A DNA stretch of 64,000 nucleotides from CAVXDY01 sp963760715 (lineage in GTDB: Bacteria; Actinomycetota; Thermoleophilia; Miltoncostaeales; Miltoncostaeaceae). Numbering within the stretch: position 1 is the first letter of the stretch; each line of letters starts with the position of its first letter. Shown in pieces: positions 52,608-64,000 of the stretch. Below the pieces are notes generated by a model, which saw only the letters and a program-made list of their open reading frames with translations, was not told the origin of the DNA and did no database searches. Both the position numbers and the translations under genes were made by a program. Where the stretch lies: positions 248,001 to 312,000 of the forward strand of contig CAVXDY010000003.1 in the NCBI GenBank assembly GCA_963760715.1. The letters are read 5' to 3'.

Positions 52608-53105
52608 GTGACCTCGGCCTCCCACCGCCGCGGGGCTCCCGTGGTCGCCGCGGCCCTCGCGATCGCCGCGCTCGCCGCGCTGGGCGCCTCCGCCACGGCC
52701 CTCACCGCAGCGACCAAGCCCCCCACCGCGGTCGGGGTCCACCTGACGGGCCGCACCGCGCTGGCGAAGATCGAGAGCAGCACCGTGCTGATCGACCGCG
52801 GGACGGTCACCGGAAGCCCGGTCGGGTCCGGTCGCATCACGCTCGTCTACACCCTCCACCCCAGCACGGGCATCGCGTCCACGAGGTTCACCATCGTCAA
52901 CGCGCACGGCACCGTCACGGGCCGGGCCACCTCGAGCTACGCCGTCACCCGGCTCCACATCACCTTCAACGGCGCGGGGAGCCTCACGGGCGGGACCCGC
53001 GCCTACGCCGGCATCCGCGGCGCGCCGCTCGCCTTCGACGCGGTCCACTCGGTCACCGGCAAGAGGGAGGCGATCGCCCTCACGGGCCGCGCCACGATCC
53101 CGTAG
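52608..53105 (+). CDS. Secreted beta-rich protein of unknown function, coupled to the sulfatase
   Basis: A 165-residue protein whose GTG directly follows the sulfatase stop. The N-terminus has basic residues, then a hydrophobic signal run (VVAAALAIAALAALGASATAL). The mature part has repeated short strands: DRGTVTGSPVGSGRITLVYTL, NAHGTVTGRATSSYAV and AGSLTGGTRAYAGIRG. This allene-oxide-cyclase/dirigent-like beta pattern is common in secreted actinobacterial proteins. No catalytic residues are recognised. It could be an accessory or substrate-binding partner of the sulfatase, which is a guess from position only. Confidence 0.75.
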   Translation: MTSASHRRGAPVVAAALAIAALAALGASATALTAATKPPTAVGVHLTGRTALAKIESSTVLIDRGTVTGSPVGSGRITLVYTLHPSTGIASTRFTIVNAHGTVTGRATSSYAVTRLHITFNGAGSLTGGTRAYAGIRGAPLAFDAVHSVTGKREAIALTGRATIP

Positions 53106-53230
53106 GCCGCGCCAACCTCCTGTCGCGATCCGCCGCATCGTCTCGATGGGACGAGGCGGCGGTGCCCGCGCGTGCTCTAGCGTCCACCACACGGGGGCGC
53201 TTCGGGATCACGACGTCGATGGAGGGTGAC

Positions 53231-55824
<2,594 letters not shown>

Positions 55825-55828
<4 letters not shown>

Positions 55829-57954
55829 CGACCACCGCCCCGCCGCGGACGGCGCTGGATCCGCCCTCCTCCCCCGCCCCGCTCGGCGCCCACCCCGACG
55901 GGCGCGGCACGACCTTCGCCGTCTTCAGCAGCGCGGCCGACCGGGTGGACCTGTGCCTGTTCGACGAGACCGGCGCGGAGGAGCGGATCGCCCTGCGCGC
56001 CGGCGAGGGCTTCCTCTGGGAGGGCTACGTGCCCGGCGTCGGGGCGGGACAGCGCTACGGCTTCCGGGTGCACGGCCCGTGGGACCCGGCGTCGGGGACG
56101 CGCTGCAACCCGGCCAAGCTCCTCCTCGATCCCTACGCCCGCGCCGTCGCGGGCGGGGTGCGCTGGAGCTCCGCGGTCCACGGCGACATGGAGGGCGATC
56201 CCGACCGCCCGGACGGCGCCGACTCGGCGCCGTCGGTCCCGCGCAGCGTGGTCTGCGCCGGCGACTTCGCCTGGGGCGGCGACCGCCCGCCCGCCACGCC
56301 GCTCGCCGACTCGATCATCTACGAGCTGCACGTCAAGGGCTTCACGAAGACGCACCCCGAGATCCCCGAGCAGCTGCGCGGCACCTACGCGGGCCTGGCC
56401 CACCCCGCGGCGATCGCGCATCTCACGGACCTCGGGGTCACGGCCGTCGAGCTCATGCCGGTGCACCAGTTCGTGCACGACGAGTTCCTGGCGGCGCGCG
56501 GCCTGCGCAACTACTGGGGCTACCAGTCGATCGGGTACTTCGCTCCGCACAACGAGTACTCGTCCGCCGGCGACGGCGGTCAGCAGGTCGTCGAGTTCAA
56601 GCGGATGGTGCGCGCGCTGCACGGGGCCGGCCTCGAGGTGATCCTCGACGTGGTGTTCAACCACACCGCCGAGGGCGGCGTTCCCGGCCCCACGCTGTGC
56701 TTTCGCGGCATCGACAACGCGGCGTACTACCGCCTCGAGGACGACCGGCGCCGCTACGTGGACGACACCGGCTGCGGCAACACCCTGGACACGCACCGGC
56801 CTCCCGCCCTCCGCCTGGTGATGGACGCCCTGCGCTACTGGGTCGAGGAGATGCACGTGGACGGGTTCCGGTTCGATCTGGCCGCCAGCCTGGGGAGGGC
56901 GACGAGCGACTTCGACCCCCACTCGGCGTTCCTGGAGGCCGTCGGCCAGGACCCGGTGCTCTGCCGGGTCAAGCTGATCGCCGAGCCCTGGGACACGGGC
57001 GGGGGCGGCTATGAGGTCGGCGACTTCCCGCCGGGCTGGAGCGAGTGGAACGGGAGGTACCGCGACACGGCGCGCGACTTCTGGCGCGGCGTCGAGGGGA
57101 CCCTTCCGGACATGGCCACGCGCCTTGCCGGCTCCCGCGACCTCTACGGCCACGGCGGCCGGGGCCCGACCGCGTCGGTCAACTTCGTCACCGCGCACGA
57201 CGGCTTCACGCTGGCCGATCTGGTGGCCTACGACCGCAAGCACAACGAGGCCAACGGCGAGGACAACCGGGACGGGACCGACGACAACCGCAGCTGGAAC
57301 GGCGGCGCCGAGGGGCCGACCGGCGACGCCGGCATCGTGGCCCTGCGCGCGCGCCAGCAGCGGAACCTGCTGGCCACGCTGCTCCTCTCCGCCGGCGTCC
57401 CCATGATCCTGGGCGGCGACGAGCTGGGCCGCAGCCAGGACGGCAACAACAACGCCTACTGCCAGGACGGGCCCCTCACCTGGATCGACTGGGAATGGGC
57501 GGCCCGCGAGCGCGATCTCACCGACTTCGTGGGCCGCCTCTGCCGCCTGCGCCGTGAGCACCGGGTGTTCCGTCGCCGGCAGTTCTTCGGCGGCGGGCCG
57601 GCCGAGGGGGACGGACACGACGACCTGGCCTGGTTCCGACCCGACGGGCGGCCGATGGGCCCCTCCGACTGGGAGGCGGGCTACGCCCGGGCCGTCGTGG
57701 TCGCCCTGAGCGGCGCGCCCACGGACGGGGCCGTGGCCGACGACTCGTTCCTGCTCCTGCTCAACGCCTGGTGGGAGCCCCTCCCCGTCGTCCTCCCCGG
57801 CTTCGCGCAGGGGATGGTGTGGGACGTCGAGATCGACACCACCGATCCCTCGGCCGGGCGAGAGGACGCCGGGCGACACGTCAACCCGGCCGCCGGTCTC
57901 ACCCTGGGTCCCCGCTCACTGGTCCTCCTGCGCGGCGGACCGGCCTCGGGGTGA
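55825..57954 (+). CDS. glgX: Glycogen debranching enzyme GlgX (GH13 isoamylase type)
   Basis: A 709-residue GH13 debranching enzyme. An N-terminal CBM48 domain (~15-115, GTTFAVFSSAADRVDLCLFD) precedes the barrel. Catalytic regions are ILDVVFNHTAEG (region I), VDGFRFDLAASLG (II, nucleophile Asp), LIAEPWDTGGGGY (III, acid Glu) and FVTAHDGF (IV). KHNEANGEDNRDGTDDNRSWN is the isoamylase/GlgX loop, and GGDELGRSQDGNNNAYCQD follows. It cleaves alpha-1,6 branches. ATG at 55825 overlaps the GH63-like gene's stop, and its own stop overlaps the Usp gene as GTGA. No glgA, glgB or glgP is in view. Confidence 0.94.
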
Positions 57955-58427
57955 CGGTGCCCTCAGGTCCCATCCTCATCGGATATGACGGCTCTCCGTC
58001 CGCCGACCACGCCCTCCGCGAGGCGGCCGCGCTGTTCGGCCGGCGCCCGGCACTCGTCGTGGTGGTCTGGGAGGCCGGCGCCGCATACGAGACCCTCGAT
58101 GTGCCCACGCTCCCCTCGGCGCCCATCGACCTGCGCACGGCCGCGCTGGCCGACCAGGCGATCCACGAGGGCGCGCGCCAGCTGGCCGATCGTGGCGCTC
58201 GGCTGGCCTCCGAGCTGGGGTTCGAGGCCGAGGGCCTCACCGTGGCCGATGATGTGACCGTCGCCAGGACGCTCGTCCGGCTCGCCCGCGAGCGCGACGC
58301 CCAGGCGATGGTCGTGGGCGCTCGCGGCCACAGCCGCCTGCAGAAGCTCTTCATGGGCAGCACATCGCGGCAGGTGCTGGAGCACGCACCCTGCCCCGTC
58401 CTGGTGGTGCCGTCGCCCGGGCGCTGA
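57951..58427 (+). CDS. Universal stress protein family
   Basis: A 158-residue UspA-fold protein. It opens GPILIGYDGSPSADHALREAA, the normal first strand and helix. The ATP-binding signature G-x2-G-x9-G-(S/T) appears as GARGHSRLQKLFMGSTS, followed by VLEHAPCPVLVVP, so ATP binding is expected. GTG at 57951 overlaps the glgX stop, making it the last gene of the glucan operon. The role is probably stress- or energy-linked regulation, but the target is unknown. Confidence 0.93.
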   Translation: MTVPSGPILIGYDGSPSADHALREAAALFGRRPALVVVVWEAGAAYETLDVPTLPSAPIDLRTAALADQAIHEGARQLADRGARLASELGFEAEGLTVADDVTVARTLVRLARERDAQAMVVGARGHSRLQKLFMGSTSRQVLEHAPCPVLVVPSPGR

Positions 58428-58437
58428 CCCTCTCGGC

Positions 58438-58677
58438 TCAGGCGCCCGAGGCCATCCGCTCGAGCTCCGCGAGGGCGCTCTCGGCGGCCTCCAGCATGGT
58501 CGCACCGCTCGCGGTCCGGGCTCCCTCGTCCGTCGCCCCGGTCAGCCCGCTCCCGCGCCCGTGCGGGTGCCAGATCGCGTCCCAGGCGCCGGGCATCGAC
58601 TCGTAGAACCGCAGCTCGAAGCCCGCCTCGCGGAACCGGGCGGTGATCTCGTTGAGGCGGGCGGGCTCGTCGATCAC
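58438..58677 (-). CDS. Small hypothetical protein
   Basis: A 79-residue protein from GTG at 58677, which has GAGAGGA 5 nt upstream; an in-frame ATG at 58695 is also possible. The sequence (VIDEPARLNEITARFREAGF, YESMPGAWDAIWHPHG, then ATMLEAAESALAEL) reads as a compact alpha/beta domain with balanced charge. No family recognised. It converges on the Usp gene with 10 bp between stops. Codon use is like its neighbours, which supports it as a real gene. Confidence 0.65.
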   Translation of the reverse strand: MIDEPARLNEITARFREAGFELRFYESMPGAWDAIWHPHGRGSGLTGATDEGARTASGATMLEAAESALAELERMASGA

Positions 58678-58833
58678 GGAATCCTCTCTCAGCATCCCTT
58701 CGCGTGCGATCCGGGCACCGCCGGATGCCCGCAGTCTGTCCCGGGGGGCCGGGCGCGGTCAAACGGCGTGACCCCGCCGGTCATGCGCATGGGTGCTTCG
58801 CCGTCCGGTGGGACGGCGAACCACCCGGCCGGC

Positions 58834-60231
58834 TCAGCGCGTGATGGTGAGGGTGGTGCGCAGGGGGAGGCTGGCGACGCCCGTGGCGCTCAGGTGCGTG
58901 AGGGTGACCCGGTAGGTGCCGGACCGCCGCCGGTGCCCGCCGCTGCGCCCGCTGATGCTCACCTTCGCAACGCCGGCGCCGAGGCCGACGCGGGTGAACG
59001 AGGACACCGCGATGAACCGGCTGCAGCGACGCGCCCCGGCCCGTCGGAGCTTGGCGGTCGGGGCCACGCAGACCCCGTTCTTCCTGCGGCCGGGGAGCAC
59101 GCGCTCGAGCAGGACGTGCAGTCGCCCGGGCTGGGCCAGCGTGACGGAGATCACCGCCGGCGCCGCGCCGCGCGCACTCGAGATCGACGTGGACGAGATC
59201 TTCAGGCCGGACAGCACGCCGGCGACGCCCGCTCCGGAGCCCGGCCGGGCGACGATGACCGTACCCGTGGCCACGCGGGTCTCACCAGAGGAAAGGGTGC
59301 CGGTGAGCGTCACCGCGTAGGTGCCCGGCGCCGTCAACGGCGGGACCGGGATCGACAACGTCACCGAGGTCGTGCTGTCACCCGGGGGTGCCAGCGTCGG
59401 GACGTTCGTGAGGGCGGTGGCGCCCGGCACAGTGGTCGTCGCGGTGAGCGCGAAGTTGAGGGCGGGTCGCGCGGGTCCCGTGAGCTTTCCGGCGACCGGG
59501 ACGATCGCCGTCTGGCCGGGTTGGACCGTGACGGGCGCCGGGGTCAGGAATGCGAAGTCGTTGAAGCCGGACGCGCCGAGCCCACCCTCCGCGTCCTCGC
59601 AGATCGTGAGGTTGGGGATGCTGGTCGCTGTGAGGTCGTCCCCGCAGGCCACGGCTCGCGTCGCCGGGGAGTCCGGCTCGATGACGCCGCGCGATCCGAT
59701 CACCCAGTTGAAGCCGAAGCCGGACGGGCTGGGAGACCCATCGGGCAGGACGGGGCGGATGATCGGCACTTGCGCCGTGATCAGCTTGCCCGGCGTGTAC
59801 GTGCGGGCGTCCGAGATGTAGCCGGCCCATTTGCGCCCGGCGCCGGGCGGCGAGAGCCGCGTCAGCTCGGCCGTGTAGGACGGGCTCGCCGTGAACGGCT
59901 GCTGGCCGTCCGAGAAGTTCGTCTTGAAGGTCGCCGGGGGCACGAACCCGGAGTCGATCTGCACGCCCAGGAGCACCTGCCCCGTGCCGGTCGTGTTCGA
60001 CTCGAGACCGCTGTGGCCGAGCCCGCAGCCCGTCGTGTTCGCCTTCGAGCCGCATCCCGTGACGACGATGTCGATGGCGCCGATCAAATCCTCTTGCTGG
60101 GCGTCGACGGTCTTGAGCGCGACGCAGCCGCTGAGCGTGAGCGCGCAGACGGCGACACCGAGCACCGCGAAGGCGACGAGTCGAAGGCGGCTTCGCCTGG
60201 TTCGTGGTGCCGTCGGAGGAGGCGAGGCCAT
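58834..60231 (-). CDS. Putative lipoprotein with Ig-like repeats
   Basis: A 465-residue exported protein. A basic start (TRRSRLRL) leads to VAFAVLGVAVCALTLSGC, with LSGC the lipobox. The N-terminal third has several cysteines (GCGSKANTTGCGLGH). The middle has beta-rich, threonine/proline-rich segments of Ig-like character (PVTVQPGQTAIVPVAGKLTG, LSIPVPPLTAPGTYAVTLTG). The C-terminus is basic and strand-forming (ISGRSGGHRRRSGTYRVTLT). No catalytic motif. A surface or adhesion role would be a guess. ATG at 60231. Confidence 0.78.
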   Translation of the reverse strand: MASPPPTAPRTRRSRLRLVAFAVLGVAVCALTLSGCVALKTVDAQQEDLIGAIDIVVTGCGSKANTTGCGLGHSGLESNTTGTGQVLLGVQIDSGFVPPATFKTNFSDGQQPFTASPSYTAELTRLSPPGAGRKWAGYISDARTYTPGKLITAQVPIIRPVLPDGSPSPSGFGFNWVIGSRGVIEPDSPATRAVACGDDLTATSIPNLTICEDAEGGLGASGFNDFAFLTPAPVTVQPGQTAIVPVAGKLTGPARPALNFALTATTTVPGATALTNVPTLAPPGDSTTSVTLSIPVPPLTAPGTYAVTLTGTLSSGETRVATGTVIVARPGSGAGVAGVLSGLKISSTSISSARGAAPAVISVTLAQPGRLHVLLERVLPGRRKNGVCVAPTAKLRRAGARRCSRFIAVSSFTRVGLGAGVAKVSISGRSGGHRRRSGTYRVTLTHLSATGVASLPLRTTLTITR

Positions 60232-60510
60232 GGCATCGGACCCATCGTTGAAGGTTGGTAAAACCTGCGGGCGAGCCTATGTCAGCCGTCGTCGGAATGA
60301 AAGCGGTTTTTCGCCGACTCAATCTTTGTTCCGGCAGAACCGCCTCCCCCGGGGAGCCCGCCGACGAGGCGCTCGAGATGAATCTGAGCCTCCCCCGCGG
60401 CATCGACCACATCACCCCGCCGAGGGAGTTTGCCGGGTCACGTCCTTCCGTAAACAGTGGAATGGAACGAGACGGGCTCCTCGACGAGGCGCGCCTTCAG
60501 GGGCCGGGTC
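60232..60510. other. 279-bp non-coding region upstream of the lipoprotein
   Basis: No convincing gene. It is less GC-rich than its surroundings around 60290-60340 and probably holds the promoter of the 60231 gene. A small hairpin, AGGTTGGTAAAACCT, lies at about 60251-60265 with no further sign of a riboswitch. Confidence 0.45.
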
Positions 60511-61260
60511 TCACGCCGGCGGCGGAAGGGAGCGCCGTGCGATCCAGGTCGCCCGCAGCGTCAACCCGTCCACCGGCTCATGAGCGTACTCGTCGGTGAC
60601 CGCGATCCCCGCGAAGCCGGCGACGGCGAGCGCGTCCCGGATCTGCCCGTCGGTGAAGAAGTGCTGCCGGTGGTGCTCCGTGAAGGCGTCACCGTCGCTG
60701 TTGCGGATGACCTCGATGCGCGAGTCGCACGTGCGGGCGCGGACGTCCACGACGCTCGTGATCACGAAGCGCTGCCCGTCCGCCTGGCCCTCGACGACCG
60801 GGTTGGCCATGGTGAACTCCATCATGGCGTCCGTGTGCACGTCGAAGACGAGCCAGCCGCCGGGCCGGATCCGGCCTGCCAGGGTCACGAGAGTCGACCG
60901 CAACTCGGCGGGAGTGAGGTAGTTCAGACCGTCGAACGTGGACACCGCGGCGTCGAAGACCTCGTCGATGGTCATGTCCGGGAGCGTCTCCCGGACCAGG
61001 ACCGCGTCCGGGCCGAGCAGCCGACGGGCGCGGGCGAGCATCGCCGCCGAGGCGTCCACGCCCGCGACCCGATAGCCGAGGGCGATCAGCTCGGAGGCCA
61101 TGAGGCCGGTGCCGCAGCAGACGTCGAGGACGGTATGCACCCCGGTGGCGTCGGCTGCCCACAGCTCGTGCAGGAAGGCCGCCCAGCGCCCGTGGCACGG
61201 GTCCACGACGATCTCGTCGTAGACCCCTGCGAGCCGTGCGTACGGGTCAGCCCCGCTCAT
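60511..61260 (-). CDS. Class I SAM-dependent methyltransferase
   Basis: A 249-residue methyltransferase. Motif I is TVLDVCCGTGLMASELIA, then VAGVDASAAMLARARR binds the ribose, and FDAAVSTFDGLNYL is the post-I acidic loop. LRPGGWLVFDVHTDA-type residues (RIRPGGWLVFDVHT) form motif III. The C-terminal half, HHRQHFFTDGQIRDALAVAGF, resembles the ubiquinone/TehB-like group. The substrate is unknown. ATG at 61260; a 33-bp gap separates it from the SHOCT gene on the same strand. Confidence 0.9.
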   Translation of the reverse strand: MSGADPYARLAGVYDEIVVDPCHGRWAAFLHELWAADATGVHTVLDVCCGTGLMASELIALGYRVAGVDASAAMLARARRLLGPDAVLVRETLPDMTIDEVFDAAVSTFDGLNYLTPAELRSTLVTLAGRIRPGGWLVFDVHTDAMMEFTMANPVVEGQADGQRFVITSVVDVRARTCDSRIEVIRNSDGDAFTEHHRQHFFTDGQIRDALAVAGFAGIAVTDEYAHEPVDGLTLRATWIARRSLPPPA

Positions 61261-61293
61261 GAGGGGCCGGCCCGCACACCGGCCGAGCCGCGT

Positions 61294-61566
61294 TCAGATG
61301 CCGAGGACCTTGGCCTTGGCGGCCGCGAACTCCTCGTCGGTCAACACGCCCTGCTTGTTCAGCTGCGCGAGCTCCTGCAGCTTGGCGGTCTGCGGGTCCT
61401 GCTCCGGAGCGGCCGGAGCGGCGGGGGCGGCGGGGGCGGGCTCGGCGGACTCCTGCTGCTCCGGCTGGTCGTACTTGGCCGCCTGACGGCGGGCGACCCG
61501 CCCGGACACCGCGGTCGCGGTGCCCGCGACGACGGCCGTGCGGGTGGCCATGCGAAGAAGTCCCAT
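61294..61566 (-). CDS. SHOCT-domain protein
   Basis: A 90-residue protein. An N-terminal hydrophobic part (TRTAVVAGTATAVSG) may associate with the membrane, and a linker of alanine-proline repeats (PAPAAPAAPAAPEQ) follows. The C-terminal SHOCT domain is KLQELAQLNKQGVLTDEEFAA, with the closing helix KAKVLGI. SHOCT domains are oligomerisation or nucleic-acid-linked tails. It is 35 bp downstream of the DUF6325 gene and is often paired with it in this lineage. Confidence 0.92.
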   Translation of the reverse strand: MGLLRMATRTAVVAGTATAVSGRVARRQAAKYDQPEQQESAEPAPAAPAAPAAPEQDPQTAKLQELAQLNKQGVLTDEEFAAAKAKVLGI

Positions 61567-61601
61567 GTCAGTGCCTCTCGGTTCGTAAGGAAGTCGGGTC
61601 T

Positions 61602-62018
61602 CTAGCTACCGGGCAGGGCCGCTTCGACCACGTCGGCGGGGATGCGGATCTGATCGATCACCACGGCGTCCGCCGCGCGGCAGGCCTCGACGAACTTCGC
61701 CGCCCAGGAGTTCTCGAAGGCGATCAGGAGCGCCGAGCTGTTCGGCGCGAGGTCGTCGGCGACCTCCTCGGCGTCGTCCGGCCCGAGGGCGCCCGCCTCG
61801 TGCACGGTGACCTCCAGGAAGGCCGGCCCCGCATCCGGATCGAGGTCCGCCAGGTCGATCGTCGTCGTGACGCCGTCAGCGTCCTTCATGACGAACAGCA
61901 GATCGAGGATGCGCACCGTGCCGCTGTCGACCAACTCCATCAGGGCCGGCGCGATCCGGCCGGTGAACTTGTTGCCGGGGAAGCCAAGGATCACGACGTC
62001 GACCGGGCCCACCGCCAT
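61602..62018 (-). CDS. DUF6325-family protein
   Basis: A 138-residue protein of a conserved actinobacterial family. It starts VGPVDVVILGFPGNKFTGRI and continues ALMELVDSGTVRILDLLFVMK, then DLADLDPDAG. A C-terminal ALLIAFENSWAAKFVEACR helix completes the ferredoxin-like fold. Its function is unknown; pairing with a SHOCT protein directly downstream suggests a joint role. ATG at 62018 has AAGGAG 7 nt upstream. It is divergent from the Cds1-like gene across 165 bp. Confidence 0.88.
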   Translation of the reverse strand: MAVGPVDVVILGFPGNKFTGRIAPALMELVDSGTVRILDLLFVMKDADGVTTTIDLADLDPDAGPAFLEVTVHEAGALGPDDAEEVADDLAPNSSALLIAFENSWAAKFVEACRAADAVVIDQIRIPADVVEAALPGS

Positions 62019-62183
62019 AAGCGTCTCCTTTTGATCTCGCCTGTCGATCTCGCTGTCGGCACCGCTCGAACCAGCCGGTCCGACGGCCCAGATTACAGCG
62101 TGCCGGCGCAGTAGCGTTGCCCCTGTGGCGAAGGGGACGAAGCGGGGCGCGTGCTCATGTCGTGACCATGCTGGTCGGCGTAC

Positions 62184-63293
62184 GTGACGACGTCCCCGAA
62201 CGATCGTGAGCGCCTCGGCTCGAGAGCGTGGGCGGACGAGGCGGTCCGTCGCATCGAGGCCGACGCCAATCGCTCGGCCGACACGCATCTGCACGCCTTT
62301 CCGCTGCCCGGGGACTGGGGCATCGACCTGTACCTGAAGGACGAGTCGGTCCACCCGACGGGATCGCTGAAGCACCGGCTCGCACGCTCGCTGTTCCTCT
62401 ACGGCCTGTGCAACGGCTGGATCCTGGAGGGGACGACGATCGTCGAGGCCTCCAGCGGCTCGACGGCCGTCTCCGAGGCGTACTTCGCGCGGTTCCTCGG
62501 CCTGCCGTTCGTGGCCGTCATGCCGGCCTCCACCAGCCCCGAGAAGATCGCGCTGATCGAGGCGGAGGGAGCGTCGTGTCACCTGGTGGACGACCCGATG
62601 ACCGTGTACGACGAGGCGCACCGGCTCGCGGCCGAGCACGGCGGATACTTCCTCGACCAGTTCACCTACGCGGAGCGCGCGACCGACTGGCGCGGCAACA
62701 ACAACATCGCGGAGTCGATCTTCAGCCAGATGGCGCTGGAGCGGCACCCGGTCCCCGCGTGGATCGTGGTGGGGGCCGGAACCGGCGGGACGAGCGCGAC
62801 GATCGGCCGCTACGCCCGCTTCGGCCGGTACGCCACGCGGATGTGCGTCGTCGACCCTGAGGACTCGATCTTCTACGCGAGCTGGGCGGGCGACCCGTCG
62901 GCGTTCACCGGCCGGCCGTCGCGCATCGAGGGCATCGGGCGCCAGCGCGTCGAGCCCTCGTTCCTTCCGGACATCGTGGACCGGATGATCCAGGTTCCCG
63001 ATGCCGCGTCGATCGCGACGATGCGCCTCGTCCGCACGCTCACGGGACGCAGCGTCGGCGGCTCAACCGGGACCAACGTCTGGGGAGCGTGCACGCTCGT
63101 CGCCGAGATGCTCTCGCGCGGCGAGCGAGGCAGCGTCGTCACCCTGATCTGCGACGGCGGGGACCGCTACGCCGGCACCTACTACAGCGACGCCTGGGTC
63201 GGTGATCAGGGCCTCGATCTCGCGCCGTACACCGAGGCGCTCGAGACGTTCCTGGAGTGCGGCGCGTTCCCCGTCCTGGGGTCGGGAACCTAG
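62184..63293 (+). CDS. PLP-dependent cysteine synthase/desulfhydrase family protein (Cds1-like)
   Basis: A 369-residue fold-type II PLP enzyme. The PLP lysine motif is PTGSLKHRLARSLF, the substrate loop is EASSGSTAVSEAYFA and the phosphate-binding loop is GAGTGGTSATIGRY. The overall pattern (SRAWADEAVRRIEAD ... LYLKDES) resembles Cds1, the mycobacterial L-cysteine desulfhydrase, more than CysK, which has a different N-terminus. It would release sulfide, pyruvate and ammonia from cysteine. GTG at 62184. No cysteine biosynthesis genes lie nearby. A synthase activity is not excluded. Confidence 0.88.
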   Translation: MTTSPNDRERLGSRAWADEAVRRIEADANRSADTHLHAFPLPGDWGIDLYLKDESVHPTGSLKHRLARSLFLYGLCNGWILEGTTIVEASSGSTAVSEAYFARFLGLPFVAVMPASTSPEKIALIEAEGASCHLVDDPMTVYDEAHRLAAEHGGYFLDQFTYAERATDWRGNNNIAESIFSQMALERHPVPAWIVVGAGTGGTSATIGRYARFGRYATRMCVVDPEDSIFYASWAGDPSAFTGRPSRIEGIGRQRVEPSFLPDIVDRMIQVPDAASIATMRLVRTLTGRSVGGSTGTNVWGACTLVAEMLSRGERGSVVTLICDGGDRYAGTYYSDAWVGDQGLDLAPYTEALETFLECGAFPVLGSGT

Positions 63294-63298
63294 CTTCG

Positions 63299-63472
63299 CT
63301 AAACCTCGGTGATCACGTCGTTGATCGCGTCCACGACCTCCGGCGGGACCTCGTCCATCCCATGGGCGTCGCGGGCGTGAACGTGGATGTCGGCGAACAG
63401 CTTCTTCTCGTCCTCACTGCGCGTCACCCATTCGCAGCCCGGCACCACATCACCGCACCTGAACTGCTTCAT
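63299..63472 (-). CDS. DUF1059-family small protein
   Basis: A 57-residue protein, MKQFRCGDVVPGCEWVTRSE and then DIHVHARDAHGMDEVPPEVV. This is the DUF1059 pattern, with two cysteines and a histidine-rich centre that could bind a metal. The ATG at 63472 follows AGGGGGG; upstream in-frame codons would overlap the divergent promoter. Function unknown. It converges on the Cds1-like gene with 5 bp between stops. Confidence 0.9.
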   Translation of the reverse strand: MKQFRCGDVVPGCEWVTRSEDEKKLFADIHVHARDAHGMDEVPPEVVDAINDVITEV

Positions 63473-63572
63473 CGGTCCCCCCTGACCGCGCGTTGCGGCC
63501 AATACTAACCCGCCCGACGGAGGGCGGCTGAGGAGGAAACCGCCGCAGGCACGCGGGAGTACGATCGGCCGC

Positions 63573-64000
63573 ATGTGCCGGATCCTGGCCTACCTCGGTG
63601 AGCCGCTCCCCGCGAGGAACCTGCTCTTCGACACCGACAACTGTCTCGTCCGGCAGTCGTACAGCCCGCGGATGATGAACACGTTCCTCAACCTCGCGGG
63701 CTTCGGCATGAAGGCGTGGGATCCGACGTCCCTGCGGCCCGAGGATCCGTTCACCTACCGCGCGACCACCCTGCCGTCGTTCGACCGCAACCTGCGCTAC
63801 CTCTCGTCCAAGCTCGCGCCGGAATGCCTGGTCGCCCACGTTCGCGGCGTCACCTACTCCGACGAGGCGGTCGTCGCCGACACGAACCTGCACCCCTTCC
63901 ACTTTGCCGGCGCCCGCGTCGTCCTCGCGCACAACGGGCACCTGCGCCAGTTCCCGCGGATGCGCTACGCGCTCGTCGAGCACGTGCGTCCCGATCTCGC
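63573..64000 (+). CDS. Class II glutamine amidotransferase (partial, 3' end outside window)
   Basis: The first ~142 residues of an Ntn-type glutamine amidotransferase. After Met removal the N-terminal cysteine (MCRILAYLGEP) is the nucleophile. VAHVRGVTYSD, TNLHPFHFAG and VLAHNGHLRQF are the substrate and oxyanion motifs, as in GATase_4/EgtC-like proteins. It could act in ergothioneine-type or related amide hydrolysis; no ergothioneine gene is visible before the edge. ATG at 63573, divergent from the DUF1059 gene. Confidence 0.88.
   Translation, partial: MCRILAYLGEPLPARNLLFDTDNCLVRQSYSPRMMNTFLNLAGFGMKAWDPTSLRPEDPFTYRATTLPSFDRNLRYLSSKLAPECLVAHVRGVTYSDEAVVADTNLHPFHFAGARVVLAHNGHLRQFPRMRYALVEHVRPDL

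Overview
The window is about 64 kb of very GC-rich, gene-dense bacterial chromosome. It contains HrcA, a DUF6325 protein, a molbindin-type Mop protein, NarL-type two-component systems and many GTG starts joined by 4-bp GTGA overlaps. Together these point to an actinobacterium, probably of the Thermoleophilia/Solirubrobacterales type; that lineage is inferred from gene content and style, not from a marker search. I saw no rRNA, tRNA, CRISPR array, insertion sequence or prophage.

The left third (1-28 kb) is housekeeping. The minus strand carries trpE (cut by the window edge), hisIE and deoC. The plus strand carries an Fpg-type glycosylase, a histidine phosphatase and a membrane protein. Positions 4739-18385 then hold a compact minus-strand cluster: murJ, lepA, hemW, hrcA, an acidic unknown, dnaJ, prmA, rsmE, mtaB, a HIT protein, phoH, ybeY, a DgkA-PAP2 fusion and era. 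Most of these are joined by GTGA overlaps. They are followed by rpsT, holA, comEC, ftsH, comEA and leuS.

The middle (27.7-45.2 kb) is regulatory and metabolic. It has an acetyltransferase, a divergent cupin/TetR pair with two matching operators, a Mop protein and a single-chain histidine kinase-response regulator. The latter leads into an aldolase/HAD/DhaL/DhaK operon in which dhaK carries a one-base insertion. Next comes an envelope-type module: sensor kinase, NarL regulator, anchored membrane protein and MMPL transporter. The last two share an upstream repeat. After that come SoxR, glutamate dehydrogenase and a GGDEF-EAL protein. An almost identical 27-bp SoxR-box region lies upstream of soxR and of a distant luciferase-domain gene at 4.7 kb.

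The most unusual locus is 45.3-48.7 kb. A 1019-residue protein joins a trypsin-like protease, a STAND/NB-ARC NTPase and a TPR region. It overlaps a 105-residue Trypco1-like partner, with a RecQ-like helicase carrying a PRTase-like tail just upstream. It looks like an NTP-dependent conflict (immunity) system.

The right end (51-64 kb) has a Tat-type sulfatase with no standard start codon for its signal, a GH63-like hydrolase-glgX-Usp operon, a lipoprotein, a methyltransferase, SHOCT and DUF6325 proteins, a Cds1-like PLP enzyme, a DUF1059 protein and a truncated class II glutamine amidotransferase.
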